Source of the DNA: VAZQ01 sp963821505
Lineage (GTDB): Bacteria; Pseudomonadota; Alphaproteobacteria; Rhizobiales; Xanthobacteraceae
Reading direction: 5' to 3'
Length of the DNA: 64,000 nt
NCBI GenBank assembly: GCA_963821505.1
Contig: CAWGEH010000010.1
Span: 1 to 64,000, forward strand
Below are positions 40,646-49,640 of the stretch, in pieces. Numbering within the stretch: position 1 is the first letter of the stretch; every line of letters starts with the position of its first letter. The notes under the pieces were generated by a model. That model did not search any database. It saw nothing but the letters and a program-made list of their open reading frames with translations, and was not told the origin of the DNA. Position numbers and translations under genes: made by a program.

Positions 40646-41878
40646 CTAGATCGTCCCCCGCGATTCGGCCGCGCGCATTTGATTGCCCCGCCAGACGAAG
40701 CCGCGGCCGAGCCAGCCGCCGATCCATAGCAACGGCAGCAGGAGATCCCGCAGGATCCAGGCCGCCGGGGATCGAGCGCTCAAATACCATCCGGCCGCGT
40801 AGGCGAGGGCGGCTTCGGCGCCATACCAGATGGCTGCGAGCGCGATGAGGCTGCCCAACGGCAGTCCCAGAGCGGCAAGGACATAGGCGCACGCCGCGAG
40901 CGGCGCCACGCTGCCCACCAAGATCTCCAGTGCGTAGTAGCGCTTGAACGAAGCTTGCCGCAGCCGTGCCCACCGGAGCTGGCGAGCCCATACCTCGGCG
41001 GCGGATCGGTGGCCGAGCGGCTGCTCGAACGGCGCATCGACGAGGCGAACGCGCAAGCCCAGGCTGCGGACGACCTTGGTGGTGGCTGCATCCTCTGCGG
41101 GCTCGGCCGCGAGCAATCGAATGCCGCCGGCGTTCTCGATCTGGCTGCGCCGATAGAGCATCGATTTGCCCTGGGCAAAGCCGAAGCCGATCGCCGCCGC
41201 GGCGTATTGCCATCGCACCTGATAGGTGTTGAGGAACGCACATTCGAGCTCCGCCCAGAATCCATCCGGACGGCCGCCGATGGGCGGCGAGCTGACGACG
41301 CCCGTATCCGGCCGCCACGCCGCAAGCAGGCGCTCGATATAGTCGCCCGGCATCAGGACGTTGCTGTCGGCCATCACGACCCAGTCGTAGGCCGCGGCCC
41401 GCCAGCCCTTGCAGACGTTGTTCAGCTTCGGATTCTCGCTGATGGCTTCGTTGCCGATGAGCAGCCGCGCCGGAACATGGGGATGGGTTGCGATCAGATG
41501 CCGGACCAGCGGCACGGCGGAATCGTTGGGGCTGGCCGCGCAGAAAATGATCTCATAACGGGGATAGTCGAGATCGAACGCGGAACGCAGCGTCTGTTCG
41601 ATATGGTTTTCCATCCCGCAGACCGGCCGGACCAGACTGACGCCGGCGACGTCGGCCGGCGCGCTGGTGGCCGGGCGAACGCGTGTTGCGGCGGAATGAA
41701 ATCCGGTTCGCCGGAGGAACCGCGTCAACCCCAACAGGCCGAGAGCCGTTTGCGGCTTCGCGCGACCGGAGCCCGACCTTGCCTTGCGGCACCGGCGTGT
41801 CGCGATGAGGATGCTGCCGACGTGAACGGCAGTCGCGACGATGGAGTATGCCCCGACGGCCCAAACCGCAATCGTCAT
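40646..41878 (-). CDS. GT21 ceramide glucosyltransferase-like / HpnI-like glycosyltransferase
   Basis: A 410-residue membrane glycosyltransferase. An N-terminal helix (MTIAVWAVGAYSIVATAVHV) is followed by a GT-A domain with LVRPVCGMENHIEQTLRSAF, DYPRYEIIFCAASPNDSAVP, the D2 motif VVMADSNVLMPGDY, and the acceptor-site ARQLRWARLRQ, the (Q/R)xxRW signature of GT21. Three C-terminal hydrophobic helices end the protein. Family members glucosylate ceramide, or in hopanoid clusters act as HpnI. No hopanoid genes are nearby, and a lipid-A-type phosphoesterase is divergent, so a membrane-glycolipid role is plausible. The central 40-70 residues after the first helix are basic and poorly conserved. Confidence 0.85.
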   Translation of the reverse strand: MTIAVWAVGAYSIVATAVHVGSILIATRRCRKARSGSGRAKPQTALGLLGLTRFLRRTGFHSAATRVRPATSAPADVAGVSLVRPVCGMENHIEQTLRSAFDLDYPRYEIIFCAASPNDSAVPLVRHLIATHPHVPARLLIGNEAISENPKLNNVCKGWRAAAYDWVVMADSNVLMPGDYIERLLAAWRPDTGVVSSPPIGGRPDGFWAELECAFLNTYQVRWQYAAAAIGFGFAQGKSMLYRRSQIENAGGIRLLAAEPAEDAATTKVVRSLGLRVRLVDAPFEQPLGHRSAAEVWARQLRWARLRQASFKRYYALEILVGSVAPLAACAYVLAALGLPLGSLIALAAIWYGAEAALAYAAGWYLSARSPAAWILRDLLLPLLWIGGWLGRGFVWRGNQMRAAESRGTI

Positions 41879-42002
41879 GGCGGAGCTATCTCACGAAGGT
41901 CGTGACACTCATGTGACGAACCGCGTGATCTGATGTCACGGCTGCGCAACACAATATTGCTAGGCGTTTTCGCGTGATGATTCGCAACAGGATCGCAATA
42001 TC
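41879..42002. promoter_or_regulatory. divergent promoter region with repeated TCAC/GTGA half-sites
   Basis: Between the divergent GT21 and phosphoesterase genes lie TCACGA-AGG-TCGTGA (41891-41905, a perfect 6-bp inverted repeat), another GTGAC a few bases on, and GTGA-N7-TCAC at 41925-41939. An A/T-rich patch (ACAATATTGC) follows. The half-site clustering suggests a regulator-binding region; no specific regulator is claimed. Confidence 0.35.
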
Positions 42003-42818
42003 GTGACCGCGGGACGCACCCGGCCGTTTCGAACGTTGTTCATTTCCGACGTGCATCTCGGAACCAAGGGCTCCCAAGCCGATCGGCTGCTCGACTTTCT
42101 CCGCCATCACGAGGCCGACACGATCTATCTCGTCGGCGACATCGTCGACGGATGGCAGCTCAGGTTCAGCTGGTACTGGCCGCAGGCGCATAACGACGTG
42201 GTGCAGAAGCTTTTGCGTCAGGCGCGCAAGGGCGCGCGCATCGTCTACCTGCCGGGCAATCATGACGAGTTTCTGCGCGACTATTACGGCGTGCATTTCG
42301 GTGGCGTCGAGGTGGTAGAGCATGCCATCCATCTGGGCGCCGACGGGCGACGTTACCTGGTCGTTCATGGCGATCATTTCGATCTGGTGGTGACGCAGGC
42401 GCGCTGGCTGGCGCTGCTCGGCAGCAAGGCCTACGACATCGCCATCGCCGTCAATCGCGTCTTCAATGCGCTGCGCCGGCGGCTCGGCTTTCCGTACTGG
42501 TCGCTGTCGCAATGGGCCAAGCTGAAGGTCAAGAATGCGGTGAACTATATCGGCGAGTTCGAGCGCACGCTCGCGGACGAAGCGCGCCACCACGCGACCG
42601 ATGGCGTGATCTGCGGCCACATCCATCACGCCGCGATCCATGACGATTTCGGCATCCGCTACGTCAATTGCGGCGATTGGGTCGAGAGCTGCAGCGCCGT
42701 CGTCGAGCACTTCGACGGCCGGCTTGAAATCGTAGCCTGGACCGACGAGATGCGCAGGCGCACCTCGATGGCGGCCGCCTCGCTGGCGGTGGACGAGGAC
42801 GGGGAAATTGCGGCCTGA
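42003..42818 (+). CDS. LpxH-like UDP-2,3-diacylglucosamine diphosphatase family protein
   Basis: A 271-residue calcineurin-like metallophosphoesterase with all five metal-site motifs: FISDVHLGTKGSQADRL, YLVGDIVDGWQL, VYLPGNHDEFL, YLVVHGDHFDLV and GVICGHIHHAAIHD. LpxH cleaves UDP-diacylglucosamine in lipid A synthesis, but this longer relative lacks linked lpx genes, so another phospholipid or UDP-sugar pyrophosphate is possible. The GTG start at 42003 begins just before the first strand. It is divergent from the GT21 gene, a pairing that suggests a shared envelope-lipid function. Confidence 0.85.
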   Translation: MTAGRTRPFRTLFISDVHLGTKGSQADRLLDFLRHHEADTIYLVGDIVDGWQLRFSWYWPQAHNDVVQKLLRQARKGARIVYLPGNHDEFLRDYYGVHFGGVEVVEHAIHLGADGRRYLVVHGDHFDLVVTQARWLALLGSKAYDIAIAVNRVFNALRRRLGFPYWSLSQWAKLKVKNAVNYIGEFERTLADEARHHATDGVICGHIHHAAIHDDFGIRYVNCGDWVESCSAVVEHFDGRLEIVAWTDEMRRRTSMAAASLAVDEDGEIAA

Positions 42819-42838
42819 GCGCCCTTGCCCGGCGGGGC

Positions 42839-43852
42839 ATGGCGGCGCTACCGTCGCCCACGATGCAGCGATCACCGAGCCTCACCCTGCCGACCGCCGC
42901 CGACGTCGACGCCGCGGCGCAGCGGCTGGCCGGGGTTGCCTTGCGCACGCCGCTGGTGACCTCGCCGGTGCTCGATGCGCTCACCGGCGCGCGTGTATTC
43001 CTCAAGGCCGAGACCTTGCAGCGTACCGGCTCGTTCAAGTTCCGCGGCGCCTATAACAAGCTCTCCTCGATCCCGCCGGCGGAACGCGCCGGCGGCGTGG
43101 TGGCGTTTTCCTCGGGCAATCACGCCCAGGGGGTTGCGGCGGCGGCGCGGCTTCTGGGCATGCCGGCGGTCATCGTCATGCCGGCGGATGCGCCACGCCC
43201 GAAGCGCGAGCGCACGGCGGCGCTGGGCGCCGAGGTCGTGCTCTATGACCGCGCGCGCGACGACCGCCAAGCCATCGCACGCGACATCGCCGCCGCGCGC
43301 AACGCCTCCCTGGTGCCGCCCTATGACGATCCGCTGGTCATCGCGGGGCAGGGTACGGCCGGCCGCGAGATCGTCGAGGATCTGGCGGCGCAGGGCCTGG
43401 TGGCCGAGGTGGTGGCGGTGACGGCATCGGGCGGGGGGCTGACCGCGGGGATCGCGCTCGCGGTGAAGGCGCGCATGCCGCAGGCGCGCCTCTATACCGC
43501 CGAGCCCGAGGGCTTCGACGACCATGCCCGCTCGTTCAGGAGCGGGCGGCGGGAGCGCAACGCCGCGCTCACCGGCACGATCTGCGATGCGCTGATGGCG
43601 CAGACGCCGGGCGAGCTCACGTTCGCGATCAACCGGGTCCTGGTCGGCCACGGCGCCGCCGTGAGCGACCAGGAGGTGGCCGCCGCGGTCGCCTTTGCCT
43701 TCCACGAGCTCAAGCTGGTGGTGGAGCCTGGCGGCGCGGCTGCGCTCGCCGCGCTGTTGTCCGGCAAGATCGATATCAAGGGAAAGGTCGCCGTTGCGGT
43801 CCTGTCCGGCGGCAATGTCGATCCGGACCTGTTCCATCGGCTGGTGGCTTGA
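42839..43852 (+). CDS. threonine/serine dehydratase (PLP fold type II)
   Basis: A 337-residue catabolic-type threonine ammonia-lyase or serine racemase relative. The PLP lysine is in QRTGSFKFRGAYNKLSS; FSSGNHAQGVAAAARLLG, VIVMPADAPRPKRERTAALG, DPLVIAGQGTAGREIVEDL and the glycine loop TASGGGLTAGIAL follow; VVEPGGAAALAALLSGK is near the end. No ACT regulatory domain is attached, unlike biosynthetic IlvA. In-frame ATGs lie at 42839 and 42863; the second gives MQRSPSLTLPTAADVD, closer to family starts. The MFS gene overlaps its stop. Confidence 0.9.
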   Translation: MAALPSPTMQRSPSLTLPTAADVDAAAQRLAGVALRTPLVTSPVLDALTGARVFLKAETLQRTGSFKFRGAYNKLSSIPPAERAGGVVAFSSGNHAQGVAAAARLLGMPAVIVMPADAPRPKRERTAALGAEVVLYDRARDDRQAIARDIAAARNASLVPPYDDPLVIAGQGTAGREIVEDLAAQGLVAEVVAVTASGGGLTAGIALAVKARMPQARLYTAEPEGFDDHARSFRSGRRERNAALTGTICDALMAQTPGELTFAINRVLVGHGAAVSDQEVAAAVAFAFHELKLVVEPGGAAALAALLSGKIDIKGKVAVAVLSGGNVDPDLFHRLVA

Positions 43853-45069
43853 TCAGACGACAGCGGGCGGACGACAGAGGACGGATATTGGACTTGCCAC
43901 TCCGCCGTCCGTCCTCCGTCGTCCGTTTTCCGTTTGCGTGGCGGCTCGCGGCGTTCTACGCCGCGCTATTCGCCGCGCTCGGAGTGCAACTGCCGTTCCT
44001 GCCGGTCTGGTTTGCGGCCAGGGGGCTCGATGCCGACACGATCGGCCTCGTGCTCGCGGTTCCCATGCTCGTGCGGGTATTCGCGATCCCCTTCGCCACG
44101 CGTGGCGCCGACCGGCACGATGCCCTGCGCCTCGCGATCGTGATCGCGGCGGGTGCGGCGGTCCTCGGCTATGGCACGCTCGCCTTCGCGCAGGGAACAG
44201 CCGCCATCACGCTGGTGTTCGCGCTCGCGTCGGTCGCCTACACGCCGATCATGCCGCTGGCCGATACCTATGCGCTGCGCGGGCTCGGCCGCCTCGGACG
44301 GGCCTATGGGCCGGTGCGGTTGTGGGGCTCCGCCGCCTTCATTGCCGGCAGCGTCGGGGCGGGCGTCCTGACCGACATCATTGCCGCGCGCGGCCTCATC
44401 TGGCTCCTGCTCGCGGCCATGGTCATGACCGCGGCTGCGGCGTTTGCGCTGGCGCCGCTCGCCCCCCGCGAGGAGAGCGCGGGCGCGGAGATGCGGTCAT
44501 CCACGCGGGCCTTGTTGCGCGACCGCGGCTTTCTCGCGGTTGTCGCCGCCGCCAGCCTGATCCAGGCGAGCCATGCGGTCTATTACGGCTTCTCCGCGCT
44601 CGCGTGGCGGGCGGCCGGGCTCGACGGCGCCGCCATCGGAGCGCTTTGGGCGCTCGCCGTCGTGGCCGAGATCGCGCTCTTCGCGGTCTCGGGGCGTCTG
44701 AGGATCGCCCCGACGGGCTTGCTCATGCTCGGAGCGGCGGGCGCGCTCGTGCGTTGGGTCGCGATGGCGTTCGATCCGCCGACGTTGCTGCTGCCGCTGC
44801 TGCAATGTCTGCACGGGCTGTCGTTCGGCGCCACGCATCTCGGAGCGCTCGGCGTCATCGCGCGCGCCGCGCCGGCCGAGTTCGGCGCAACCGCGCAGGG
44901 CTATCTCGCCGTGGCGCTGGGGCTCGTCATGGCCGCGGCGATGGGTGTGTCGGGCGTGCTCTATGCGCGCTCGGACGGCCTCGCCTATGGGGCAATGGCG
45001 GTCGCGGCCGGCGTCGGCGGCCTGTTTGCCTGCGCCGCCGACCGGCGCCGGCGCGAAATGCAGGTCTAG
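43849..45069 (+). CDS. MFS transporter (HcaT / phenylpropionate permease type)
   Basis: A 406-residue transporter with 12 predicted helices: FAWRLAAFYAALFAALGVQL, then PFLPVWFAARGLDADTIGLV, ASVAYTPIMPLADTYALRGL, GRAYGPVRLWGSAAFIAGSV and CLHGLSFGATHLGALGVIAR. The GxxxRxWGS motif and HGLxFGATH near the C-terminus are typical of the HcaT/PPP subfamily. The frame can start at a TTG overlapping the dehydratase stop, but its first ~25 codons are a palindromic dispersed repeat encoding RRQRADDRGR and LRRPSSVVR, so the true start is probably a TTG near 43888-43894. The substrate is unknown. Confidence 0.85.
   Translation: MIRRQRADDRGRILDLPLRRPSSVVRFPFAWRLAAFYAALFAALGVQLPFLPVWFAARGLDADTIGLVLAVPMLVRVFAIPFATRGADRHDALRLAIVIAAGAAVLGYGTLAFAQGTAAITLVFALASVAYTPIMPLADTYALRGLGRLGRAYGPVRLWGSAAFIAGSVGAGVLTDIIAARGLIWLLLAAMVMTAAAAFALAPLAPREESAGAEMRSSTRALLRDRGFLAVVAAASLIQASHAVYYGFSALAWRAAGLDGAAIGALWALAVVAEIALFAVSGRLRIAPTGLLMLGAAGALVRWVAMAFDPPTLLLPLLQCLHGLSFGATHLGALGVIARAAPAEFGATAQGYLAVALGLVMAAAMGVSGVLYARSDGLAYGAMAVAAGVGGLFACAADRRRREMQV
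43868..43925. repeat. dispersed palindromic element, copy A
   Basis: An 18-base arm at 43868-43885 (CGGACGACAGAGGACGGA) pairs with 43908-43925 at 17 of 18 positions across a 22-base loop. The complement of the left arm occurs exactly at 49688-49705, so this is a repeated element. It straddles the junction of the dehydratase and MFS genes. Confidence 0.8.
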
Positions 45070-45093
45070 GAAGAGGGGGGTTGCAGACCCCGA

Positions 45094-45522
45094 TCACTCG
45101 CAGGTGTGATACATTGCCGCGAGCTCCCGGCCGCTGAGATATTTCATCCGCGGCGACAGGCCGCCTCGCCGCTCGATCCAGCTGCGCACGTGCTCGGGAT
45201 AAATTTCCATCAACAACTGCGTCGCGGCCCGGCTCTGCACCGGATGGCCGTCGTCGTCGGGATGCCAGGCCGCGTGGAACCCGAGCCGCGCGCGCGGCGT
45301 GACGCAGATGCGCTCGGGCGGGATCACGCCGAGCACCATGGTGCAGGCCGAGAGGCACGGCCCGTCGATGATGACGCGCTCGCCCGAGCCGCGCAGCGCC
45401 ACCAGATTTTCGAGATAAGGACCGATCTGGCCCCCGGGATCGGATTTGATTCTCACCGCCGCCTGCGCAGTCGAAACCGTCAGCGCCGCCGCGACGGCGC
45501 CCGCCAGAACAGCAATTTTCAT
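45094..45522 (-). CDS. periplasmic protein with possible ClpP-like Ser/His site
   Basis: A 142-residue secreted protein. The signal peptide is MKIAVLAGAVAAALTVSTAQ with cleavage after AQA. The mature part reads VRIKSDPGGQIGPYLENLVA, RVIIDGPCLSACTMVLGVIP, then RLGFHAAWHPDDDGHPVQSR and a C-terminal helical part. The GPCxSACT serine after a buried strand, followed about 30 residues later by GFHAA, resembles the serine and histidine positions of ClpP/crotonase-fold periplasmic proteins. I infer this fold from motif placement only. It is convergent with the MFS gene; no partner is evident. Confidence 0.75.
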   Translation of the reverse strand: MKIAVLAGAVAAALTVSTAQAAVRIKSDPGGQIGPYLENLVALRGSGERVIIDGPCLSACTMVLGVIPPERICVTPRARLGFHAAWHPDDDGHPVQSRAATQLLMEIYPEHVRSWIERRGGLSPRMKYLSGRELAAMYHTCE

Positions 45523-45734
45523 TTCCCCTCTCCGTGCTCCCGGCGCGTCCGGGCAAGGACCGCGCCGCCCTCAATCAATCTTTGAAAATCAAATGTGTGG
45601 TAAATATGGAACGTCGGCTGCTGCGACGGAACCTGCGTCGCCGCCTGCCGCCGCTGTCGATACAGCGGGCCGGCGGATTCCACATCGCGCCTGCGACAAT
45701 TGTCCGCGCATCCCGCTGCGATCGCTCGGGATCG

Positions 45735-46721
45735 TCATTCCACCTTGGCGCCCGACCTCTTGACCAGCGCCGCCCATTTCGGGGCCTCGACCGCGATGAA
45801 GTCGGCGAAATCCTGCGGTGATCCGACTTTGGCCTGCGCGCTGAACCTTGAGAAATCCGCGCTGATCTGCGGCGACTGCAGGCCGTCATTGATGGTGGCG
45901 TTGAGCTTGCTCACGATCGAAGCCGGCGTTCCCGCCGGAGCGAGAACGCCGGTCCAGGAGGCGGATGGGAACCCGCTGTAGCCGCTTTCGAGCATGGTCG
46001 GCACGTCCGGCAGCGCCGGAATGCGTTGCGGCGACATCACCGCCAACGCCCGCACTTTGCCCGAGGCAATGTGCGGCAGAAGCGTGGTCGCACCCTCGAT
46101 GGTCATTTGCATTTGTCCTGCCAGCAGATCCGTCATGGCCTGGGCGGCGCCTTTGTAGGGGACGTACAGGATATCGGCGCCGGTCGTGACCTTGAACAAT
46201 TCCCCGACCAGATGCGGCGGCGTTCCCATGGTCGCGCCGAAATTCAATTTGCCCGGATTGGCTCTGGCATACGCGATGAATTCGGCGAGCGTGTGCGCCG
46301 GCACCGTGGCGGCCACGCCGAGCACGAACGGCACGCGGGAGACCAGTGCGATCGGCGCGAAGCTCTTGACCGGGTCGTATTCGACATTGCGGTAGAGCGC
46401 CGGCGCAATTCCGAGCGTCGCAGAGCTTCCATACAGCAGCGTGTAGCCGTCGGGCTCCGCGCTCGCCACCGCGTTGCTGGCGATGGTGCCGCCGGCGCCG
46501 GGCCGGTTGTCGAGGACCACCTGTCCGAGATGCGCCGACAGATATTGTCCAATGATGCGGGCCACATAGTCGGTCGGTCCGCCGGGCGGAAACGGCACGA
46601 TCAACCGGATCGGCCGATCGGGGTAGGATTGCGCGCCTGCGGGCCAGCTCGCCGGCAACGCGAGCGCGACGACGGCACACAACAACAGCTGTCTGCTGAT
46701 CAATCGCGGTCTCCTGATCAT
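45735..46721 (-). CDS. Bug-family tripartite tricarboxylate transporter substrate-binding protein
   Basis: A 328-residue periplasmic binding protein of the TctC/Bug family. A signal peptide (RQLLLCAVVALALPASWPAG) precedes the hallmark YPDRPIRLIVPFPPGGPTDY, then VVLDNRPGAGGTIASNAVAS, DGYTLLYGSSATLGIAPALY, KLNFGATMGTPPHLVGELFK, ILYVPYKGAAQAMTDLLAGQ and LPDVPTMLESGYSGF. Start at 46721 (MIRRPRLISR). No TctA/TctB membrane genes are near, as is usual for the expanded Bug families of soil bacteria; the ligand is probably a carboxylate but unknown. Confidence 0.95.
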   Translation of the reverse strand: MIRRPRLISRQLLLCAVVALALPASWPAGAQSYPDRPIRLIVPFPPGGPTDYVARIIGQYLSAHLGQVVLDNRPGAGGTIASNAVASAEPDGYTLLYGSSATLGIAPALYRNVEYDPVKSFAPIALVSRVPFVLGVAATVPAHTLAEFIAYARANPGKLNFGATMGTPPHLVGELFKVTTGADILYVPYKGAAQAMTDLLAGQMQMTIEGATTLLPHIASGKVRALAVMSPQRIPALPDVPTMLESGYSGFPSASWTGVLAPAGTPASIVSKLNATINDGLQSPQISADFSRFSAQAKVGSPQDFADFIAVEAPKWAALVKRSGAKVE

Positions 46722-46940
46722 GTCGTTCCCCGGCGCTCGCGGAGCGCATTGCCTGCCGCACGGTCGAGCGCGGCGACGGGCGTATGCCGTGACGCTTGCG
46801 GCCCGGAGGATGTGCCGGGCCAAAGCCGATTGCTTGCCGCTCGCGGCGCAGGTCAATGCGCCGTTCGCTCGGCTTCGTTGGCGGTCTTCGGCCGCCTATC
46901 GGAAGCTTATCTCAGCATTCGTGTCGACAGTAGGCCCCGC

Positions 46941-47933
46941 TCATCCCCACAGGGCCGGCGTCGGCGGATGGATCCGGCTGCCGTCGTAGCAAAGCCCGTC
47001 CGGGCGGTCGCGTGCGAGCAGCAGCGCCCCGTCGAGGTCGACGATGCGCGCGCGCTGCGCCACCAGCATGGCGGGCGCCATGGCAAGCGAAGTTGCCACC
47101 ATGCAGCCGACCATGACCGCAAATCCAAGCCGCTCGGCTTCCTTCGACATGGCCAGCGCCTCGGTCAGCCCGCCGGCTTTGTCGAGCTTGATATTGACCG
47201 CGTCGTATTTGCCGATGAGCGCCGCCAGCGACGCGCTAGCATGCACGCTCTCGTCGGCGCAGACGGGGAGCGGTCGCGCCATCTGCGCGAGCGCATCGTC
47301 GCGACCGGCCGGCAGCGGCTGTTCGATCAGCGTGACGCCGGCATCTGCGCAGGCGGCGAGGTTTGCTGCGAGATCGTCCGGCGTCCAGCCTTCGTTGGCG
47401 TCGGCGATCAGCTCGGCCCGCGGCGCCGCCCGGCGCACCGCGGCGATGCGCGCGGGGTCCCCCGCGCCGCCGAGCTTCACCTTGAGCAGCGGACGGTCGG
47501 CCGCCTCGGCCGCGGCCCGCGCCATGAGCTGCGGCGTTGCGAGCGAGATCGTGTAGGCGGTGGTGAGCGCCTTGGGCGGGGGGAGGTCGAGCAGCTCGTG
47601 CACCGGCCGCCCCGCGCGCTTGGCCGCCAGATCCCAGAACGCGCAGTCGAGTGCGTTGCGCGCCGCGCCCGCCGGCATGGCGGTCTGCAGACGCTCGCGA
47701 TCGAGGCCGCGGGCGAGCGCCCCGGCCATGGCCTCGATCGCAGCCGCCACCCCTTCGACCGTCTCGCCGTAGCGCGCATAGGGCACGCATTCGCCACGGC
47801 CCCGATACCTGCCATAGGACAGCTCCGCCACCACGACGACGGCCTCGGACTTGCTGCCGCGGCTGATGGCGAACGCCCCCGCGATCGGCCAGCGTTCGAC
47901 ATGAACCGAAACGGAGAGAGGCCCGGAACTCAT
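46941..47933 (-). CDS. dipeptide epimerase (L-Ala-D/L-Glu epimerase-like, enolase superfamily)
   Basis: A 330-residue enolase-superfamily enzyme. The barrel carries the KxK catalytic pair in LLKVKLGGAG, metal ligands in LIADANEGW, LIEQPLP and VCADESVHA, and the second-face lysine in VNIKLDKAGGLTEA. The capping domain includes GRGECVPYARYGETVEGV. This layout is that of the muconate-lactonising subgroup's dipeptide epimerases, which recycle murein peptides by epimerising L-Ala-D-Glu. Length is normal. A cis N-succinylamino-acid racemase cannot be excluded, but the KLDKAGG motif favours dipeptide epimerase. It is adjacent to, but on the same strand upstream of, the Bug gene with 219 bases between. 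Confidence 0.9.
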   Translation of the reverse strand: MSSGPLSVSVHVERWPIAGAFAISRGSKSEAVVVVAELSYGRYRGRGECVPYARYGETVEGVAAAIEAMAGALARGLDRERLQTAMPAGAARNALDCAFWDLAAKRAGRPVHELLDLPPPKALTTAYTISLATPQLMARAAAEAADRPLLKVKLGGAGDPARIAAVRRAAPRAELIADANEGWTPDDLAANLAACADAGVTLIEQPLPAGRDDALAQMARPLPVCADESVHASASLAALIGKYDAVNIKLDKAGGLTEALAMSKEAERLGFAVMVGCMVATSLAMAPAMLVAQRARIVDLDGALLLARDRPDGLCYDGSRIHPPTPALWG

Positions 47934-48004
47934 TGCGGCGCGTCACCCTGTCGGGGCCGGCAAGCGCGGTGGTGGCGACATCGCCGCATGCTCGCAATGC
48001 AATC

Positions 48005-48466
48005 CTACGGCGCCGTGAGCATGTAATCGACGCAGTCCATCTCGATCTCGCGCGGCGGCGAATCGGCTCCGCCCGTGCGTACGAAACTGTAGCGCTTCCT
48101 GAATGTTTTCCTGCTTTCCTCGCGGGTGCCGACGTGGCCGTTGCGCTCGGAGGTCGTGCGCGACCGCTTCTCGGTCAGCGTTACCCTTTGATCGGGATAG
48201 GCGGCGCGCCTGAACTCCATCGTCGGCTGGAGCCCGGAATTGTTGTCGGCCGCATCGAAGGTCGCGATCTCGCGCTTGACGAGCTCGCGGATGTCGCCCG
48301 CGGCGAGCTTGCGCGGCAAGACGACGAGGGATTCCCGGTCGAAGATGACCTGGTCGTCGCCGAGATTGCCCTTGCAGCCATAGCTCCAGATCCCGGCGGC
48401 GGCCGGGGAGGCTGCGGCCGTGACGCACGCAACAACCGCGACGCACGCAAGCGATCGGATTGTCAT
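48005..48466 (-). CDS. secreted hypothetical protein
   Basis: A 153-residue exported protein I do not recognise. The signal peptide TIRSLACVAVVACVTAAASP precedes AAAGIWSYGCKGNLGDDQVI, FDRESLVVLPRKLAAGDIRE and a basic middle section (EKRSRTTSER). The C-terminus ends REIEMDCVDYMLTAP. Two cysteines (YGCKG, MDCVD) could pair. The ATG at 48466 is chosen because GAGG lies six bases upstream and the signal peptide begins there. It is divergent from the binding-protein gene at 48552. Confidence 0.7.
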   Translation of the reverse strand: MTIRSLACVAVVACVTAAASPAAAGIWSYGCKGNLGDDQVIFDRESLVVLPRKLAAGDIRELVKREIATFDAADNNSGLQPTMEFRRAAYPDQRVTLTEKRSRTTSERNGHVGTREESRKTFRKRYSFVRTGGADSPPREIEMDCVDYMLTAP

Positions 48467-48551
48467 GGTAAACCTCGTGATTTTCCGTCGCATTGCTTCG
48501 GTTCCGGCGTCTGGGCTAAAAGCTCGCCACCGTCGAACAGGAGCCGCAACG

Positions 48552-49637
48552 ATGTCGCGCCTTGGTGTCCGCACGAAGATTCCCGCGACGTTCGGCGTCG
48601 CTTTCCGCATTGCGGCGGCAGTTTGCCTGGGCGCTGCGCTCTGCGCAACGATCGCCCGTGCGCAGACGGCCGCCGCCGACAACTCCGAGATCTATTCATA
48701 CAAGGGTGCCGATCGCCTCGAGCGCCTGGTCGCGAAAGCGCGCGAAGAGGGCACGCTCACGCTCTACACGTCGATGGCAACCACGGAGTTGGGGCCGCTC
48801 GCCCTGGCCTTCGAGAAGAAATACGGCGTCAAGGTCCAGCTCTGGCGCGCGCTGAGCGAGAACGTGTTGCAGCGCGCGCTCACCGAAGCGCGCGGTGGGC
48901 GGCGGAGCTTGGACGTGGTCGAAACCAACGCGCCCGAGGTCGAGGCGCTCGCGCGGGAGCAGGTGGTGGCGGAGTTCGACAGTCCCTACGTCGCCGATCT
49001 GCCGAGCTGGGCGATCCCGCCGTCGCGGCGCTGGTTCAGCGACCGGGCCAATCTGTGGGTCGTGGGCTACAACACGGCCAAGGTGAAGCGCGAGGAATTG
49101 CCCGCCGCGATCGACGGCTTCGCCGATCCGAAATGGAAAGGCCGGCTCTCGCTCGAAGCGACCGACGACGATTGGATGTACGGCGTCATCAACTTCATGG
49201 GCGAGCAGCGCGGCATGGATTTCTTCCGCCGGCTGGCGGCCTTGAAGCCGGAAATGCGCAAAGGTCACATTCTGGTGGCGCAGCTCGTGGCCGCCGGCGA
49301 ATTGCCGGTCTGTCTGACGATCTACAGCGGCAACGCGGACTCGATCAAGGCCAAGGGCGGGCCGATCGATTGGACGGCAGTCGAACCCCTGGTCGGGCGT
49401 CCGCAGGCGATTGCGCTGGCGAAGTACGCGCCGCATCCGCACGCGGCGCTGCTGTTCGCGGATTTCGTCTTGTCGCCGGAAGGCCAGAAACTGCTTGGCG
49501 ACATGGGCCGGGTGCCGTCGAGCCGGACGCAGAAGACGCTGCTTGACCGGCACAAATACGTCATGGTCGATCCCATCAGATGGGCCGACGAGGCGCCGAA
49601 ATGGGAGAAGGTGTGGAACGAGCTGTTCCTGAAGTAG
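48552..49637 (+). CDS. extracellular solute-binding protein (iron/thiamine ABC type)
   Basis: A 361-residue periplasmic protein of the family 1 (FbpA/ThiB-like) group. The N-terminus RIAAAVCLGAALCATIARAQ is a signal peptide. The mature protein has EGTLTLYTSMATTELGPLAL, FEKKYGVKVQLWRALSENVL, DVVETNAPEVEALAREQVVA, NLWVVGYNTAKVKREELPAA and PHPHAALLFADFVLSPEGQK. This pattern matches binding proteins for Fe3+, 2-aminoethylphosphonate or similar ligands. No permease or ATPase genes follow; the next gene is convergent. The ATG at 48552 is the start that gives a compact signal. Confidence 0.9.
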   Translation: MSRLGVRTKIPATFGVAFRIAAAVCLGAALCATIARAQTAAADNSEIYSYKGADRLERLVAKAREEGTLTLYTSMATTELGPLALAFEKKYGVKVQLWRALSENVLQRALTEARGGRRSLDVVETNAPEVEALAREQVVAEFDSPYVADLPSWAIPPSRRWFSDRANLWVVGYNTAKVKREELPAAIDGFADPKWKGRLSLEATDDDWMYGVINFMGEQRGMDFFRRLAALKPEMRKGHILVAQLVAAGELPVCLTIYSGNADSIKAKGGPIDWTAVEPLVGRPQAIALAKYAPHPHAALLFADFVLSPEGQKLLGDMGRVPSSRTQKTLLDRHKYVMVDPIRWADEAPKWEKVWNELFLK

Positions 49638-49640
49638 GAC

